DNA of 64,000 bases from NCBI RefSeq assembly GCF_014692875.1, contig NZ_CP061171.1, forward strand, positions 3,658,001-3,722,000, written 5' to 3'. Below, piece by piece: positions 17,142 through 25,958 of the stretch. Both the position numbers and the translations under genes were made by a program. Each line of letters opens with the position of its first letter. Position 1 is the first letter of the stretch. The notes beneath the pieces are model-generated. The model was not told the DNA's origin. It was given only the letters and a program-made list of their open reading frames with translations, and did not search any database. The stretch is from Pedobacter riviphilus (GTDB taxonomy: Bacteria > Bacteroidota > Bacteroidia > Sphingobacteriales > Sphingobacteriaceae).

Positions 17142-18383
17142 ATGAATAGCACTACCCGCTTCAAACTCTCTGCCATGATGTTCCTGGAATTTTTTATCTG
17201 GGGCGCCTGGTTTGTAACACTTGGGACTTTCTTAGGAAACAATCTTAAAGCTACTGGTTCAGAAACCGGAGCCGTATTTTCAACCCAATCATGGGGCGCC
17301 ATCATCGCTCCTTTTATTGTAGGCTTAATAGCCGACAGATATTTTAACGCTGAAAGAATTTTAGGCGTACTTCATATCATCGGTGCTGTATTAATGTATC
17401 AAATGTACAACGCTACCGATGTTAGCATTTTTTACCCATACGTGTTGGGTTACATGATCCTTTTTATGCCAACACTAGCTCTGGTCAACTCAGTTTCTTT
17501 CAATCAAATGAAAGATCCGGAAAAAGAGTTTTCATCAATCCGCATCTGGGGTACTATAGGCTGGATTGCTGCAGGCTTACTAATCAGTTATTTCTTCCAT
17601 TGGGATTCAAAAGAAGGTACAGAGGCTGGTTTATTGAAGAATACTTTCTTAATGGCCGGCATAGTATCTTTAGCTTTAGGTTTGTTTAGCTTTACGCTAC
17701 CAAAAACTCCACCTAAAGTCTCTTCAGATGAAAAAATTACCGTTTCTGATGTTTTAGGCCTTGATGCTTTAAAACTTTTGAAAGACAGAAACTTCTTGAT
17801 CTTCTTTATTTCATCTATTTTGATCTGTATTCCTCTTGCTTTTTATTATCAAAATGCAAACCCATTCCTGTCTAATATCGGTATGGATAACCCTACAGGA
17901 AAAATGACTATAGGCCAAGCTTCAGAAGTTATTTTCTTATTGTTTATCCCTGTATTTTTTAAAAGATTCGGTTTTAAAATGACCATCTTGGTGGGTATGC
18001 TGGCATGGGCAGTACGTTATGCATTATTTGCTTATGGTAACGCAGGCGAATTGAGCTTCATGTTAATTTTAGGAATCGCTTTACATGGCGTTTGTTACGA
18101 TTTCTTTTTCGTTTCAGGGCAGATTTATACCAACTCGAAAGCTGGCGAACGTTTTAAAAGTTCAGCCCAAGGCTTAATTACATTAGCTACTTATGGTGTA
18201 GGCATGTTGATTGGATTTGCTGTAGCAGGTAAAATTTCTGACGCCTACAAAGCTGCAGATGGAGTAATGGATTGGAAAATGATCTGGATTATACCTGCTG
18301 GGATTGCCCTGGTGGTATTTTTATTATTTGCACTAGTTTTTAACGATAAAACCAAGTCTGAAATAGACGCTAAAGCAGTTTAA
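17142..18383 (+). CDS. NHS/NupG-type MFS transporter
   Basis: 413 residues with about 12 hydrophobic spans. The start FKLSAMMFLEFFIWGAWFVT and the following TLGTFLGNN are the mark of the nucleoside:H+ symporter (NHS, NupG) branch of the major facilitator superfamily. The block SSIRIWGTIGWIAAGLLISY is also typical. In Bacteroidota such transporters often sit in sugar and inositol clusters rather than nucleoside ones, so the likely cargo is the sugar product released in the periplasm. The stop codon is one base from the next start, indicating tight coupling with the isomerase gene. Confidence 0.9.
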   Translation: MNSTTRFKLSAMMFLEFFIWGAWFVTLGTFLGNNLKATGSETGAVFSTQSWGAIIAPFIVGLIADRYFNAERILGVLHIIGAVLMYQMYNATDVSIFYPYVLGYMILFMPTLALVNSVSFNQMKDPEKEFSSIRIWGTIGWIAAGLLISYFFHWDSKEGTEAGLLKNTFLMAGIVSLALGLFSFTLPKTPPKVSSDEKITVSDVLGLDALKLLKDRNFLIFFISSILICIPLAFYYQNANPFLSNIGMDNPTGKMTIGQASEVIFLLFIPVFFKRFGFKMTILVGMLAWAVRYALFAYGNAGELSFMLILGIALHGVCYDFFFVSGQIYTNSKAGERFKSSAQGLITLATYGVGMLIGFAVAGKISDAYKAADGVMDWKMIWIIPAGIALVVFLLFALVFNDKTKSEIDAKAV

Positions 18384-18384
18384 T

Positions 18385-19274
18385 ATGGCCTCTAACATAA
18401 ATAGGAGAAATGCATTAAAGAACATCGTCGCAGGAACCGCTGCGATTGGAGTTTCTTCAGGACTATCAGCCCTCGCAATGGATAAACGAGAATCAAACGA
18501 GCCGCATAGGCTAAAAGGAAATATTAATCACGCCGTATGCCGCTGGTGTTTTAGTAGTTTCGAGGTAGAAGCACTCTGCATCGAAGCAAAAAAATAGGTA
18601 TTAAAGGCATTGATTTGGTGGGACCGAAAGATTGGCCTACTTTAAAAAAACATGGTTTGGAATCTACCATGTGTAATGGTGCAGAGATTAATTTAGTAGA
18701 CGGTTTTAACGACGAAAAATTTCACGAAAAGTTAATTCAAAATTATACCGCAATGATTCCGCTTGTTGCCGAAGCTGGTTATAAAAACCTGATCTGCTTT
18801 AGTGGAAACCGTCGGGGTAAAGATGATGAAACCGGTTGGAACAATTGCGTTAAAGGGTTAAAACAGTTAATTCCTTTGGCCGAAAAGCACAATGTAGTAT
18901 TGGTTATGGAGTTGTTAAATAGCAAAGTTAACCATAAAGATTACCAATGCGATAGAACATCATGGGGAGCTGAGCTTTGCAAACGTGTGGGCTCAGAAAA
19001 CTTCAAATTGCTTTACGATATCTATCACATGCAAATTGATGAAGGTGACGTAATCAGAAACATCAGAGATTATCACCAGTATATTGCACACTATCACACT
19101 GCAGGCGTACCTGGCCGCAATGAAATAGACGATACTCAGGAGCTGTATTACCCAGCTATTATGAAAGCCATTGCCGAAACCGGCTTTAAAGGTTACGTGG
19201 CACAAGAATTTATACCTAAACAAGCAGATAAAATTGCCTCATTAAAAAAGGCTGTTGAGATCTGCGATATTTAA
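18385..19274 (+). pseudogene. Hydroxypyruvate isomerase-like TIM barrel, frame interrupted at an A7 run
   Basis: Two frames together form one family member. 18385-18597 encodes a Tat-like start (NINRRNALKNIVAGTAAIG) and the strand NHAVCRWCFSSFEVEALCIE, then stops. The next frame resumes GIKGIDLVGPKDWPTLKK and continues to 19274 with LVMELLNSKVNHKDYQCDRT, LLYDIYHMQIDEGD and YVAQEFIPKQ. The break is a run of seven A (18588-18594) directly before TAG; eight would keep the frame. In the first frame the codons are GCA AAA AAA, a perfect A-AAA-AAA slippery heptamer, so a -1 shift would restore full length. Mutation, homopolymer error and recoding all remain possible. Confidence 0.85.
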
Positions 19275-19282
19275 TCTACATT

Positions 19283-20158
19283 ATGATATCAAGAAGAAAT
19301 TTTATAATCAACAGCAGCATGGCTGCAGCAGCGGCCCTTTTAGTTCCCTCATTTGTTTTTGCAGCAGCCGATAAAAGAGCAGTTGGCCTCCAATTGTATT
19401 CTTTAAGAGAAGAATTGCCAAAAGATGTAAAAGGGACATTAGAAAAAATTGCCAAAGCTGGTTTTAAAGAAGTTGAAACATATGGCTTTTCAATAAAGGA
19501 TCAGTTTTGGGGTTTAACACCTGCCCAGTTTAAAAAACTGCTAGATGATAATGGATTAAAAGCACCAAGTGGTCATTATGGTTTAGGCACTTATTTAAGC
19601 GATGGCAATACAACTGAATTAAAAGCTGCAATTGCAGCAGCTAAAGTACTTAAAAGCGAGTATGTAACCATTCCCTGGTTAGATTCAAGCATCAGAAAAA
19701 ATGCTGAGGATTATAAGAAAATTGCAGCCAGAATAAATGAAGCTGGGAAAATGTGTAAAGCAGCTGGTATCCGTTTAGCTTACCACAACCACAATTTTGA
19801 ATTCGAAAAAATTGGCAATACTACCGGTTATGAAATTTTGTTAAAAGGTACCGATAAAAAATTAGTTGATTTCGAACTCGATCTGTATTGGGTGGTACGT
19901 TCAGGAAACGATCCTATAAAACTGTTTAAAGAAAATCCCGGCCGTTTTACCATGTGGCATGTTAAAGATATGGATAAAGCTAATCCAGCCTTAAATGCTG
20001 AAGTAGGAACCGGCGCTATAAATTTCAAACCGATTTTTGCCAATGCTAAACTTTCGGGTATGAAACATTTCTTTGTTGAGCACGAAACCAACTACAAACC
20101 AAATCCAATGGCATCTGTTGCAGCAAGCTGTGCTTACATTAAAAAGGAGATCATTTAA
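19283..20158 (+). CDS. Tat-exported sugar isomerase/epimerase-like TIM barrel, paralogue 2
   Basis: 291 residues. The Tat start is ISRRNFIINSSMAAAAALLV. Barrel motifs are GLQLYSLREELPKDVKGTLE, KEVETYGFSIKDQFWGLTP, APSGHYG, LAYHNHNFEFEK, DFELDLYWVVRSGNDP, MWHVKDMDK and FFVEHETN. The conserved Glu, Asp, His and Glu of these blocks form the expected metal site. It begins 8 bases after the interrupted isomerase gene and is followed 6 bases later by a near twin, so it is surely part of the same transcript. A role as a periplasmic epimerase or keto-glycoside eliminase is inferred from location and neighbours. Confidence 0.87.
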   Translation: MISRRNFIINSSMAAAAALLVPSFVFAAADKRAVGLQLYSLREELPKDVKGTLEKIAKAGFKEVETYGFSIKDQFWGLTPAQFKKLLDDNGLKAPSGHYGLGTYLSDGNTTELKAAIAAAKVLKSEYVTIPWLDSSIRKNAEDYKKIAARINEAGKMCKAAGIRLAYHNHNFEFEKIGNTTGYEILLKGTDKKLVDFELDLYWVVRSGNDPIKLFKENPGRFTMWHVKDMDKANPALNAEVGTGAINFKPIFANAKLSGMKHFFVEHETNYKPNPMASVAASCAYIKKEII

Positions 20159-20164
20159 AAAGAG

Positions 20165-21034
20165 ATGAATTCAAGAAGAACATTCTTAAAGCAAGCAGGG
20201 TTAGCCGCTGGAGCAGCATTCTTAATCCCTTCTTTTGCCTTTGATAAAGCCAGTAAAAATATTGGTTTACAACTGTACTCTTTACGTAATGAATTGCCAA
20301 AAGATGTTAAAGGCATTATCGAAAAAGTAGCACAGGCCGGTTATAAAGAAGTTGAAACCTATGGTTTTTCTAACGGAAAATTTTGGGGCTTAACACCAAA
20401 AGAATTTAAAGCATTACTTAATGCCAATGGTTTAAAAGCACCAAGCGGTCATTATGGCATGGATGATTTCTTAAAAACAGGCAAAACTGATAAGTTAAAG
20501 GCAGATATCGAATCTTCAGCAGCCATTGGCGGTAAATTTTTTACTATTGCTGGTGCACATGTAGACATGAGCAAAGGTGTGGATGGCTTTAAGAAAACTG
20601 CTGAAGCTTTTAACAAAGTTGCCCAAATTGCAAAAGCATCAGGTTTAAAATTTGCTTACCACAACCACGATTTCGAATTTAAAAAATTAGGCGATACCAC
20701 TGGTTATGATGTTTACTTAAGCGAAACCGATAAAAATCTGGTCAATTTCGAAATGGATTTATACTGGGTTGTACGCTCGGGTAATGATCCGTTAGCTTTG
20801 TTTAAAAAATATCCAGGCCGCTTCCCAATGTGGCATGTTAAAGATATGGATAAAGCCAAACCTGAATGGAATACCGAAGTGGGTAAAGGTTCTATTGATT
20901 TTAAAAGCATTTTTGCCCAGGCAAAACTTTCAGGCATGCAACATTTCTTTGTAGAGCACGAAACCAACTATCAACCTGATCCTATTGGTTCAATCAAAAC
21001 AAGCTGCGATTATATCAAAGCCAATTTGATTTAA
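20165..21034 (+). CDS. Tat-exported sugar isomerase/epimerase-like TIM barrel, paralogue 3
   Basis: 289 residues, alignable end to end with the preceding gene and evidently a tandem duplicate. The Tat start is NSRRTFLKQAGLAAGAAFLI. It shares NIGLQLYSLRNELPKDVKG, FWGLTPKEFKALLNANGLKA, FAYHNHDFEFKK, NFEMDLYWVVRSGNDP, WHVKDMDK and FFVEHETN. Differences concentrate in the stretch at about residues 100-150 (FLKTGKTDKLKADIES, AGAHVDMSKG), which lies on the substrate side of such barrels, so the pair may have split specificities. It is the last gene of the cluster. Confidence 0.87.
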   Translation: MNSRRTFLKQAGLAAGAAFLIPSFAFDKASKNIGLQLYSLRNELPKDVKGIIEKVAQAGYKEVETYGFSNGKFWGLTPKEFKALLNANGLKAPSGHYGMDDFLKTGKTDKLKADIESSAAIGGKFFTIAGAHVDMSKGVDGFKKTAEAFNKVAQIAKASGLKFAYHNHDFEFKKLGDTTGYDVYLSETDKNLVNFEMDLYWVVRSGNDPLALFKKYPGRFPMWHVKDMDKAKPEWNTEVGKGSIDFKSIFAQAKLSGMQHFFVEHETNYQPDPIGSIKTSCDYIKANLI

Positions 21035-21439
21035 AAATTATCCAAACCTCGCAGGTTTCTAAAACTTGCGAGGTTTAAATCTCTCCTATCGTCATGCTGA
21101 ATGTAGTTCAGCATCTTTCTTGCGAAATAGACTTGAAATAAATTACCTTCTGTCAGCTCGGTTTATTTCGTAGCTTTCGTAAACTCAGATCAGGGCGACG
21201 ACTCACTCGAGTTGTTACGCGATCTACAACCTAAGGTCACCAAACACCTTCTCATTTAATACACTTCAAGTATAGCTAAATCGAATTATGCCTAATCTTT
21301 TTAATCTTATTTTCTATTGAAAAAGTAAGATTTTAAATATTAAAAGCAAATTAAATTGGCTACGATAGGGATATAAGCTTAATTTTTAGCATATTTGGAC
21401 TTATATCAAATGTTTAATAAAAAATAATTAAAATTTAAA
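21035..21439. repeat. Intergenic gap with hairpin and repeat family A remnant
   Basis: 405 bases without a gene. A hairpin AAACCTCGCA (21044-21053) / TGCGAGGTTT (21067-21076) probably ends the cluster transcript. From 21088 to about 21200 lies a partial relative of repeat family A (CGTCATGCTGAA, TTCAGCATCTTTCTT, CAGGGCGACGA). The last 200 bases are AT-rich and must hold the asd promoter, though no clean -33/-7 pair was seen. Confidence 0.55.
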
Positions 21440-22429
21440 ATGAAAGTAGCAGTAGTGGGTGCCACCGGATTGGTCGGCACTGTCATGTTAAAAGTATTGG
21501 AGGAAAGAAATTTCCCTTTAACAGAGTTAATTCCCGTAGCATCAGAAAAGAGTGTTGGCAAGGAAATTACTTTTAAGGGTAAGAAGTTCCCAATTGTTAG
21601 CATGGATACTGCAATCAGCATGAAGCCAGATATCGCTTTGTTTTCGGCAGGTGGAAATACTTCATTGGAACATGCTCCGCGTTTTAAAGAAGCCGGAACA
21701 ACCGTTATCGATAACTCTTCTGCATGGCGAATGGATCCTGCAATTAAATTAATTGTACCAGAAGTTAATGCACACGAGCTTTCTATCGATAACAAAATTA
21801 TTGCTAACCCGAATTGTTCTACCATTCAAATGGTTGTGGTTTTAAAACCTTTGCACGATAAATACAAAATTAAACGTGTAATCGTTTCCACCTATCAATC
21901 GGTTACAGGTACAGGTGTTAAAGCCGTTGAGCAGCTAATGAACGAGCGTAAAGGCATTGATGGCCCTAAAGCTTATCCATACGAAATTGATTTGAATGTT
22001 CTTCCGCATATTGATGTTTTCACAGATAACGGATATACCAAAGAAGAAATGAAAATGGTTAAAGAAACGAACAAAATAATGAGCGATGATAGCATTAAAG
22101 TTACCGCTACTACAGTTCGTATCCCGGTTATGGGCGGCCACTCAGAATCAGTAAATATCGAGTTCGAAAATGATTTCGATTTAGCTGAAGTGCGTAGTAT
22201 TTTAGAAAAAGCACCAGGCGTGATCGTTATTGATGATGTTGCTAACCTAAAATACCCAATGCCTAAAGATGCGCATGAAAAAGATGAAGTTTTTGTAGGC
22301 CGTATCCGTAGAGACGAATCGGCACCGAAAGCATTAAACCTTTGGATTGTTGCAGATAATTTGCGCAAAGGCGCTGCAACCAATGCTGTTCAGATTGCCG
22401 AATATCTAATTCAGAAAGAATTAGTTTAA
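21440..22429 (+). CDS. asd: Aspartate-semialdehyde dehydrogenase
   Basis: 329 residues, the usual length for the Gram-positive-like/Bacteroidota Asd type. The NADP motif is VAVVGATGLVGTVMLKVLEE, the catalytic Cys lies in IIANPNCSTIQMVV, and VSTYQSVTGTGVKAVEQL and TTVRIPVMGGHSESVNIEF carry the substrate-binding residues. It reduces aspartyl phosphate to the semialdehyde for lysine/diaminopimelate, methionine and threonine synthesis. It stands alone with its own terminator. Confidence 0.96.
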   Translation: MKVAVVGATGLVGTVMLKVLEERNFPLTELIPVASEKSVGKEITFKGKKFPIVSMDTAISMKPDIALFSAGGNTSLEHAPRFKEAGTTVIDNSSAWRMDPAIKLIVPEVNAHELSIDNKIIANPNCSTIQMVVVLKPLHDKYKIKRVIVSTYQSVTGTGVKAVEQLMNERKGIDGPKAYPYEIDLNVLPHIDVFTDNGYTKEEMKMVKETNKIMSDDSIKVTATTVRIPVMGGHSESVNIEFENDFDLAEVRSILEKAPGVIVIDDVANLKYPMPKDAHEKDEVFVGRIRRDESAPKALNLWIVADNLRKGAATNAVQIAEYLIQKELV

Positions 22430-22443
22430 TCAATAATCCCAAG

Positions 22444-22481
22444 AAAAGTCTCCCGATGTAAAAAATCGGGAGACTTTTTTT
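22444..22481 (+). terminator. Rho-independent terminator after asd
   Basis: AAAAGTCTCCCGAT (22444-22457) pairs perfectly with ATCGGGAGACTTTT (22465-22478), 7-base loop, followed by more T residues. Confidence 0.9.
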
Positions 22482-22497
22482 ATACCTGCTCTCCAAC

Positions 22498-23100
22498 ATG
22501 AAACATATTCCAATCGCTTTAATATATTCCAGATTACTGATTGGTTTTATAATAATACTATTAAGCTTTTTCCACACCAATCACTATTCTTTTCTGGCAA
22601 TCACATTATTATCGATCGGTTTATTAACAGATGTATTCGATGGAATAATAGCCAGAAAATTCAATATCTCCACAGAAAAATTACGACGTTTAGACTCCAG
22701 CATCGATCAGGTATTTTTTATTTCAGTTGCGGTTGCTACTTATTTACAATGTCCCGATTTTTTCAAAGTCAACTTGGTAAAACTGATTGTCCTTGGCGCT
22801 TTCGAAGCTTCAACCTATACATTAAGCTATATCAAATTCAGAAAAGAAATCGCTACGCATTCTATCGGCGCCAAAATATGGACTTTGACTATATTTACCA
22901 CTTTGGTTGAAATTATAGTTCATTGCGAATCGGTAATATTATTTGAGTTTTGCTTTTGGATCGGGCTGGCAACGAGGTTAGAAATACTCGCCATTGTTTT
23001 CACCCTAAAAAAATGGACCAACGACGTACCAAGCATCTATCACGCAGTAAAATTGAGAAAGGGAAAAGAAATTAAGCGCAACAAACTGTTTAATGGATAA
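22498..23100 (+). CDS. CDP-alcohol phosphatidyltransferase-family membrane protein
   Basis: 200 residues with several membrane spans. The family signature D-x2-DG-x2-AR-x8-G-x3-D-x3-D is present as Asp45, Asp48, Gly49, Ala52, Arg53, Asp66 and Asp70, except that the central Gly is Leu62. The four metal-binding Asp residues are kept, so phosphotransfer is plausible, but the altered position may mark a divergent substrate. The family joins a CDP-linked lipid or alcohol to an alcohol acceptor in phospholipid synthesis. The strongly basic C-terminus (KLRKGKEIKRNK) should face the cytoplasm. No lipid gene is adjacent. Confidence 0.8.
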   Translation: MKHIPIALIYSRLLIGFIIILLSFFHTNHYSFLAITLLSIGLLTDVFDGIIARKFNISTEKLRRLDSSIDQVFFISVAVATYLQCPDFFKVNLVKLIVLGAFEASTYTLSYIKFRKEIATHSIGAKIWTLTIFTTLVEIIVHCESVILFEFCFWIGLATRLEILAIVFTLKKWTNDVPSIYHAVKLRKGKEIKRNKLFNG

Positions 23101-23213
23101 ACGGTATGAAATTAAAAACGTATAATTTGGAGATTATAATCACTAAATGATATATAAATTAGTGATTAGCCTTTTAATTTTATCTTTGTTAATCTTCAAA
23201 GGATAAAATCTCT

Positions 23214-24623
23214 ATGCGATTAAAAATATATCCCCTATTGTTTCTAGTTTTTGCTGCAAACATTACAATTGCCCAAAACCGAGTTCAGAACCTTGAAAAA
23301 GCCTTCGATAATTTATTAAATGATGAACAGGCAAAACATGCCATAGCTTCACTTTGCGTTTTAGATGCTAATACAGGCAAAACGCTTTATGCCAAAAATG
23401 AGCAAATCGGCCTGGCTACGGCTTCAACCTTAAAAACCATAACTGCAGCCACGGCTTTCAGTATTTTAGGGAAAGATTTTCAATTCCAAACCACATTGGC
23501 TTATACTGGAACCATTACTACAGAAGGAATATTAAAAGGAAACCTGATCATTATTGGCAGTGGCGACCCCACTTTGGGCTCCTGGCGATATCAAAACAAA
23601 GAGAATGCTGTTTTAACGCAATGGGTTGCTGCAATAAAATCGGCAGGTATCAAAAAAATTGAAGGTACAGTAATTGGGGACGATCGCATTTTCGGTACAC
23701 AAACAACTCCTGAAGGCTGGGTTTGGCAAGATATTGGCAATTACTATGGTGCAGGAACTTCAGGTTTAGCCTGGCGGGAAAATCAATTCGATATTCAGTT
23801 AAGGCCTGGAAGTAGCACAGCAGATGCAGTAAAAATTGTAAAAACAGTTCCGGCTACACCTTATGTTCAAATTGTAAATGAATTAAAAACTGGCGATCCG
23901 GGATCTGGAGATCGGGCCTATGCTTTTTTACCTCCATATAGCAATACCGCTTATATCCGCGGTAGCTTGGGCATGGGCATTAGTAAATCGGGGATTTCAG
24001 TCGCAACACCCGACCCTGCCTTCGATTGTGCTTACCGCTTACAGGATACCCTTAAAAGATTGGGAATCCCGACCAGCCAACAAGCAACAACAGCTCGCTT
24101 AATGACTTTAAATAACCAGGTAATTCCTTCTATTACACAGAAAATAAGCACCATAAGTTCGCCTAACTTAAGTGAGATCACCTATTGGTTTTTAAAGAAA
24201 AGCATCAATCTATATGGCGAATCGCTTTTAAAAACCATTGCGATAAAATCAGGCAAATTGAGTACAACAAGTAAAGGGGCAGAAACTGAAATCAGTTTCT
24301 GGGCCGATAAAGGCATTGATAAAACAGCATTGAATATTATCGACGGCAGCGGACTCTCTCCAGGTGACAGGATAACCACTTCGGCAATGGCCAGTATACT
24401 TTTCCAGATTCAAAAAGAAAATTGGTTTCCTGATTATTATAAAGCCCTGCCAGAATACAATGGCATGAAGATTAAAAGCGGAACGATAAATGACGTTTCG
24501 GCGTTTGCAGGCTACCATACTGATGCAGCGGGCAACAAATATGTGGTAGTGATTAATATTAATAATTATAGCGGAAGTGGGATTAACAAGAAACTGTTTA
24601 GGGTACTAGATGAATTGAAGTAA
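23214..24623 (+). CDS. dacB: D-alanyl-D-alanine carboxypeptidase/endopeptidase, PBP4 (DacB) type
   Basis: 469 residues with a Sec signal ending near TIAQ. The three active-site motifs of family S13 are visible: STLK (Ser71, Lys74), SIN in KKSINLYGESLLK, and KSG in MKIKSGTINDVSAFAGY. The intervening domains (QTTPEGWVWQDIGNYYGAG, ENQFDIQLRPG) fit PBP4-class enzymes that trim or cut peptidoglycan cross-links in the periplasm. A -7 box TATCTTTG sits at 23181-23188, 25 bases before the ATG. Confidence 0.93.
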   Translation: MRLKIYPLLFLVFAANITIAQNRVQNLEKAFDNLLNDEQAKHAIASLCVLDANTGKTLYAKNEQIGLATASTLKTITAATAFSILGKDFQFQTTLAYTGTITTEGILKGNLIIIGSGDPTLGSWRYQNKENAVLTQWVAAIKSAGIKKIEGTVIGDDRIFGTQTTPEGWVWQDIGNYYGAGTSGLAWRENQFDIQLRPGSSTADAVKIVKTVPATPYVQIVNELKTGDPGSGDRAYAFLPPYSNTAYIRGSLGMGISKSGISVATPDPAFDCAYRLQDTLKRLGIPTSQQATTARLMTLNNQVIPSITQKISTISSPNLSEITYWFLKKSINLYGESLLKTIAIKSGKLSTTSKGAETEISFWADKGIDKTALNIIDGSGLSPGDRITTSAMASILFQIQKENWFPDYYKALPEYNGMKIKSGTINDVSAFAGYHTDAAGNKYVVVININNYSGSGINKKLFRVLDELK

Positions 24624-24655
24624 TATCAACACAAAACATTACTATCCCATTCCAC

Positions 24656-24808
24656 GGTCTGTATCTTCACAGAACTCCTGTAAAATTAATTATTTACTTT
24701 TTACAATATCGCACTCATAAATGGCAGGAAAGATGTTGGCCACACAGTAGCTACAAGGGAATTGAAAGCACTATTTCTACGTGTAAAATAAATTCAACAT
24801 GATAATCG
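24656..24808. repeat. Dispersed repeats: GGTCTGT hairpin and family A copy
   Basis: 24656-24675 is an imperfect GGTCTGT / ACAGAAC hairpin related to those at 36659-36682 and 40471-40489. 24727-24808 (GATGTTGGCC, AGTAGCTACAAGG, TTGAAA, TCTAC, TGTAAAATAAATTCAACATGA) aligns closely with the reverse complement of the repeat at 52431-52545. It lies between converging genes. Confidence 0.6.
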
Positions 24809-24827
24809 TGATAGACAAACCTTTACC

Positions 24828-25958
24828 TTAAATACCCCTCAAATTATCATTCAAATAATTTCTCCTAAACACCATCCAAGCCACAACCATATTTATCGGA
24901 ATTAGAATTGAGCCTAAGCCAAACATAATAAAGATGTAGAAAAGAAAAAACAGACAAAAAATGCCTGTTAAAAACCCTTTAACCCGAATCCCACTCAGTA
25001 AAAGCAAACTTCTAAATAACAAAATCGCAGAAAAGGCAAATGCGATTAACTCAAGCGATGTTAAAATACCAAAGTTGGTAAATATCCAACATATTTCGGG
25101 CAATAATAAAACGAGATAGTTTAAACAAAAGCTAAAGAATATCTTCGCTTTGGTAAATGGAAAATTTGAGAGGAAAGACAGATAGCGATCGTTAAAGATC
25201 TTTTCCTGATAAATGATGGCTACATGCGCCACAACAATACAGGAAGTAATCAGCTTGAGCAACTTATCATTATCTTTAAGATCAGTAAAAACCAAAAACA
25301 CACTCGAAATCAATACCCACGAAAGCAGCTTGGTAAGCACATAAGCCAGCTTCGATTGATTGAAAACCTGAAAACTGTATAACAAAAAGACTGGCTTATT
25401 CCATTTTCTGGTAATCCTGATCAACCAACTAGGCCTATTAGCCTCGATTAAACAATTATTTTCTTTTAAACAGACATAGGCACCAGCCATAATCAGTAGC
25501 AGCTGAAAAAGTAATATAATTATAGAAATAAAGTAGAAACCAAATATCAGTCCAACGGTTATTGCATATAACGTATAACTTAAAACCGGAATGAAAATAT
25601 ATACCTGTACAATAAACCAATTTTTAAACTGCTGTTTTTTGCTTGATGCGATAAAACTATAATAGAGAAACTCTTGTTGGGGCAAAGCAAGCTGGCTTAA
25701 AACATATTTTAAGCTTTTATAAGCATAAAATGAACTTCCTATCAGGTAAAAAGTTAAAATAAGTGGATTACTCACTATACTAATGGTAAAGAAAAACTGC
25801 CAGAAGTCAATTTGCTCTGGCCGAACAGTGCCCAAAGTATTAATAAACAAACAGTAACTGATCAGTATCACAAAGATGAATACCAACATACCTGCATGGG
25901 TACGGTAAAATCCATCAACAAATATTTTCTTTAAGGCAGTATTTGAAAGCAAAGACAT
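24828..25958 (-). CDS. ABC transporter permease-like membrane protein
   Basis: 376 residues, almost wholly hydrophobic, with about ten predicted spans (for example FIFVILISYCLFI, FFTISIVSNPLILTFYL, FLVFTDL, MFGLGSILIPINMVVAWMVF). No signature identifies a substrate. Its start overlaps the stop of the ATPase gene by one base (TAATG), so the two are translationally coupled and should form one two-component ABC unit. The arrangement resembles exporters that assist gliding, drug efflux or membrane-protein insertion, but nothing distinguishes these. Confidence 0.75.
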   Translation of the reverse strand: MSLLSNTALKKIFVDGFYRTHAGMLVFIFVILISYCLFINTLGTVRPEQIDFWQFFFTISIVSNPLILTFYLIGSSFYAYKSLKYVLSQLALPQQEFLYYSFIASSKKQQFKNWFIVQVYIFIPVLSYTLYAITVGLIFGFYFISIIILLFQLLLIMAGAYVCLKENNCLIEANRPSWLIRITRKWNKPVFLLYSFQVFNQSKLAYVLTKLLSWVLISSVFLVFTDLKDNDKLLKLITSCIVVAHVAIIYQEKIFNDRYLSFLSNFPFTKAKIFFSFCLNYLVLLLPEICWIFTNFGILTSLELIAFAFSAILLFRSLLLLSGIRVKGFLTGIFCLFFLFYIFIMFGLGSILIPINMVVAWMVFRRNYLNDNLRGI

